Source of the DNA: Ptiloglossa arizonensis | Taxonomy: Eukaryota > Arthropoda > Insecta > Hymenoptera > Colletidae | Length of the DNA stretch: 64,000 nt | Direction of reading: 5' to 3' | Assembly (NCBI RefSeq): GCF_051014685.1 | Contig: NW_027479254.1 | Coordinates: 1 to 64,000 of the forward strand | In this document: in pieces, positions 62,126 to 64,000 of the stretch | Position numbering within the stretch: position 1 is the first letter of the stretch | Layout: every line of letters begins with the position of its first letter | Notes under the pieces: generated by a model | Told to the model about the DNA's origin: nothing | Database searches by the model: none | The model's input: the letters and a program-made list of their open reading frames with translations, nothing else | Translations under genes and position numbers: made by a program

Positions 62126-63895
62126 ACGGGTTGACCTAACCCAAAAATTCCTATTGCATCTGAAAGTAGATACTCGCCCGATTACAACGGTATGTGTATT
62201 GTTTCCCTAGACCATTCTGGTTAAGCGTTTGGATCAGCAGAAATGCGAAAAATTCTTTGCCTTCTCAACCATTTCTTGGCTTCAAACTCCCATATCTCGC
62301 GAACGGATTGACCTAACCCAAAAATTTCTGTGGCGTCTGGAAGTAGAGACTCGCCCGATTACAACGGTATGTGTATTTTTTCCCTAGCCCATTCTGGTTA
62401 AGCGATTGGAGCAGCAGTAGTGCGAAAAATTTGTTGTCCTGTCAACCATTTCTTAGCTTCAAAGTCCCATATCTCGCGAACGGATTGACCTAACCCAAAA
62501 ATTCCTATTGCATCTGAAAGTAGAAACTCGCCCGATTACAACGGTATGTGTATTTTTTCCCTAGGCCATTCTGGTTAAGCGTTTGGAGCAGCAGAATTGC
62601 GAAAAATTTTTTGCCTTCTCAACCATTTCTTGGCTTCAAACTCCCATATCTCGCGAACGGATTGACCTAACCCAAAAATTCCTATTGCATCTGAAAGTAG
62701 AAACTCGCCCGATTACAACGGTATGTGTATTTTTCCCCTAGGCCATTCTGGTTAAGCGTTTGGAGCAGCAGAATTGCGAAAAATTTGTTGCCTTCTCAAC
62801 CATTTCTTGGCTTCAAACTCCCATATCTCGCGAACGGATTGACCTAACCCAAAAATTCCTATTGCATCTGAAAGTCGAAACTCGCCCGATTACAACGGTA
62901 TGTGTATTTTTCCCCTAGGCCATTCTGGTTAAGCGTTTGGAGCAGCAGAATTGCGAAAAATTTTTTGCCTTCTCAACCATTTCTTGGCTTCAAACTCCCA
63001 TATCTCGCGAACGGATTGACCTAACCCAAAAATTCCTATAGCGTCTGGAAGTAGAGACTCGCCCGATTACAACGGTATGTGTATTTTTTCCCTAGGCCAT
63101 TCTGGTTAAGCGTTTGGAGCAGCAGAATTGCGAAAAATTTTTTGCCTTCTCAACCATTTCTTGGCTTCAAACTCCCATATCTCGCGAACGGATTGACCTA
63201 TCCCAAAAACTCCAATTGCATGTGAAAGTAGTACCTCGCCCGATTACAGCGGTATGTGTATTTTTTCCCTAGGCCATTCTGGTTAAGCGTTTGGAGCAGC
63301 AGAATTGCGAAAAATTTTTTGCCTTCTCAACCATTTCTTGGCTTCAAACTCCCATATCTCGCGAACGGATTGACCTAACCCAAAAATTCCTGTAGCGTCT
63401 GGAAGTAGAGACTCGCCCGATTACAACGGTATGTGTATTTTTTCTCTAGGCCATTCTGGTTAAGCGTTTGGAGCAGCAGAATTGCGAAAAATTTTTTGCC
63501 TTCTCAACCATTTCTTGGCTTCAAACTCCCATATCTCGCGAACGGATTGACCTAACCCAAAAATTCCTATTGCATCTGAAAGTAGAAACTCGCCCGATTA
63601 CAACGGTATGTGTATTTTTTCCCTAGGCCATTCTGATTAAGCGTTTGGAGCAGCAGAATTGCGAAAAATTTTTTGCCTTCTCAACCATTTCTTGGCTTCA
63701 AACTTCCATATCTCGCGAACGGATTGACCTAACCCAAAAATTCCTATTGCATCTGAAAGTAGAAACTCGCCCGATTACAACGGTATGTGTATTTTTCCCC
63801 TAGGTCATTCTGGTTAAGCGTTTGGAGCAGCAGAATTGCGAAAAATTTGTTGCCTTCTCAACCATTTCTTGGCTTCAAACTCCCATATCTCGCGA

Positions 63896-64000
63896 ACGGA
63901 TTGACCTAACCCAAAAATTCCTATTGCATCTGAAAGTCGAAACTCGCCCGATTACAACGGTATGTGTATTTTTCCCCTAGGCCATTCTGGTTAAGCGTTT
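63896..64000 (+). repeat. Partial monomer at window end
   Basis: The last 105 bp are an A-like unit with gtcgaaac and tcccctagg, cut by the window edge. The array continues to the right; likewise base 1 falls inside the array, so the total length is unknown. Confidence 0.95.

Larger units (their letters stand above)
1..64000 (+). repeat. 177-bp satellite DNA array, 361 full monomers plus 105 bp
   Basis: The same unit, beginning acggattgacctaaccc in the phase used here, recurs every 177 bp across the entire window. Monomer starts checked at 1, 178, 355, 22123, 44956, 59649 and 63896 fit n x 177 once seven small indels are counted. All copies are in the same orientation and none is interrupted. 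The consensus is about 42% GC with 43 C, 31 G and 8 CpG. Unit length near one nucleosome repeat and long head-to-tail arrays are typical of eukaryotic centromeric or pericentromeric satellites; that role here is inference. I do not recognise the family. No stretch of the window lies outside the array, so no stretch holds a gene. The + label only records the phase chosen; the biological strand is unknown. Confidence 0.98.
42656..64000 (+). repeat. Zone 4: H / tcccctagg-dominated domain
   Basis: Units here commonly have tatttttcccctagg, gtcgaaactcg, ctgattaag, tcaatcatt, tctctagg, and the H plus tggcg C variant pair. B-C pairs and the gaaagatttgttgtc 3' cluster also occur. H units start at 44779, 47080, 48496, 49558, 50443, 51859, 52744, 55399, 57169 and 62126, so their spacing is 13, 8, 6, 5, 8, 5, 15, 10 and 28 monomers; the domain has no constant higher-order period. 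Confidence 0.75.

Noticed and set aside
1..64000. CRISPR array
   Set aside because: The repeated unit is 177 bp with no unique spacers between short repeats, and no cas genes are present.
1..64000. Primate-type alpha satellite with CENP-B boxes
   Set aside because: Unit length is 177 rather than 171 bp, the sequence is unlike alpha satellite, and no match to the TTCG....A..CGGG core was found, including in cgggttg units.
1..64000. Tandem gene cluster, rRNA spacer or tRNA array
   Set aside because: I see no rRNA core sequence, no ggttcga-type B box and no tRNA fold, and all frames are interrupted in most monomers.
1..64000. Transposable element inserted in the array
   Set aside because: Monomer phase is continuous from start to end except for seven 1-2 bp indels, leaving no room for an insertion or target-site duplication.
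1..64000. Short direct repeats as a telomere
   Set aside because: Only one telomere-like octamer occurs per 177 bp; there is no run of telomeric units.

Overview
The whole 64-kb window is one uninterrupted head-to-tail satellite DNA array. The unit is 177 bp. Counting from base 1 there are 361 complete monomers plus 105 bp of a 362nd. All monomers run in the same direction, and I found no gap, transposon, inverted segment or unique sequence. Neither end of the array lies in the window. I see no protein-coding gene, rRNA, tRNA or CRISPR array. The short open frames that exist are by-products of the repeat.

This is eukaryotic satellite DNA of the kind found at centromeres, in pericentromeric heterochromatin or in large interstitial arrays. 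The unit length is close to one nucleosome repeat, as in many centromeric satellites. I do not recognise the family. It is not the human-type alpha satellite and has no CENP-B box. The consensus is about 42% GC (74 of 177 by hand count). It has 8 CpGs where about 7.5 are expected, so CpG is not depleted. That argues weakly against a genome with heavy germline CpG methylation and is compatible with an invertebrate, but the species cannot be named from this sequence.

Monomers fall into subtypes that I labelled by linked substitutions. A is the basic form. B has ccaattgc with cagcgg. C has tgtagcgtctgg with tagagac. D has cctgttgc. E has aaaaaatcc with gaaattag. G has ccttttgc. H has cgggttgac with tagatac. 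Their distribution gives four zones with approximate borders: zone 1 (1-11.5 kb) is A/B/C; zone 2 (11.5-26.9 kb) is rich in D, E and C; zone 3 (26.9-42.7 kb) has a B variant with gaacatcg and a C variant with a PstI site; zone 4 (42.7-64 kb) has H, tggcgtctgg C variants and the tcccctagg form.

On top of this lie many higher-order duplications. Their periods are whole numbers of monomers, but no single period rules the array: 12, 19, 20, 14, 13, 12, 9, 6, 8, 13, 5, 2, 5 and 13 monomers in order along the window. Several duplications overlap, and at several junctions a hybrid monomer shows where the crossover happened. Single-monomer indels are very rare. I found seven length-changing sites in total, three of which are copies of one event, and their sum (-2 bp) accounts for the position of the last monomer. 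The picture is an array evolving by repeated local unequal exchange and conversion, with strong retention of unit length.
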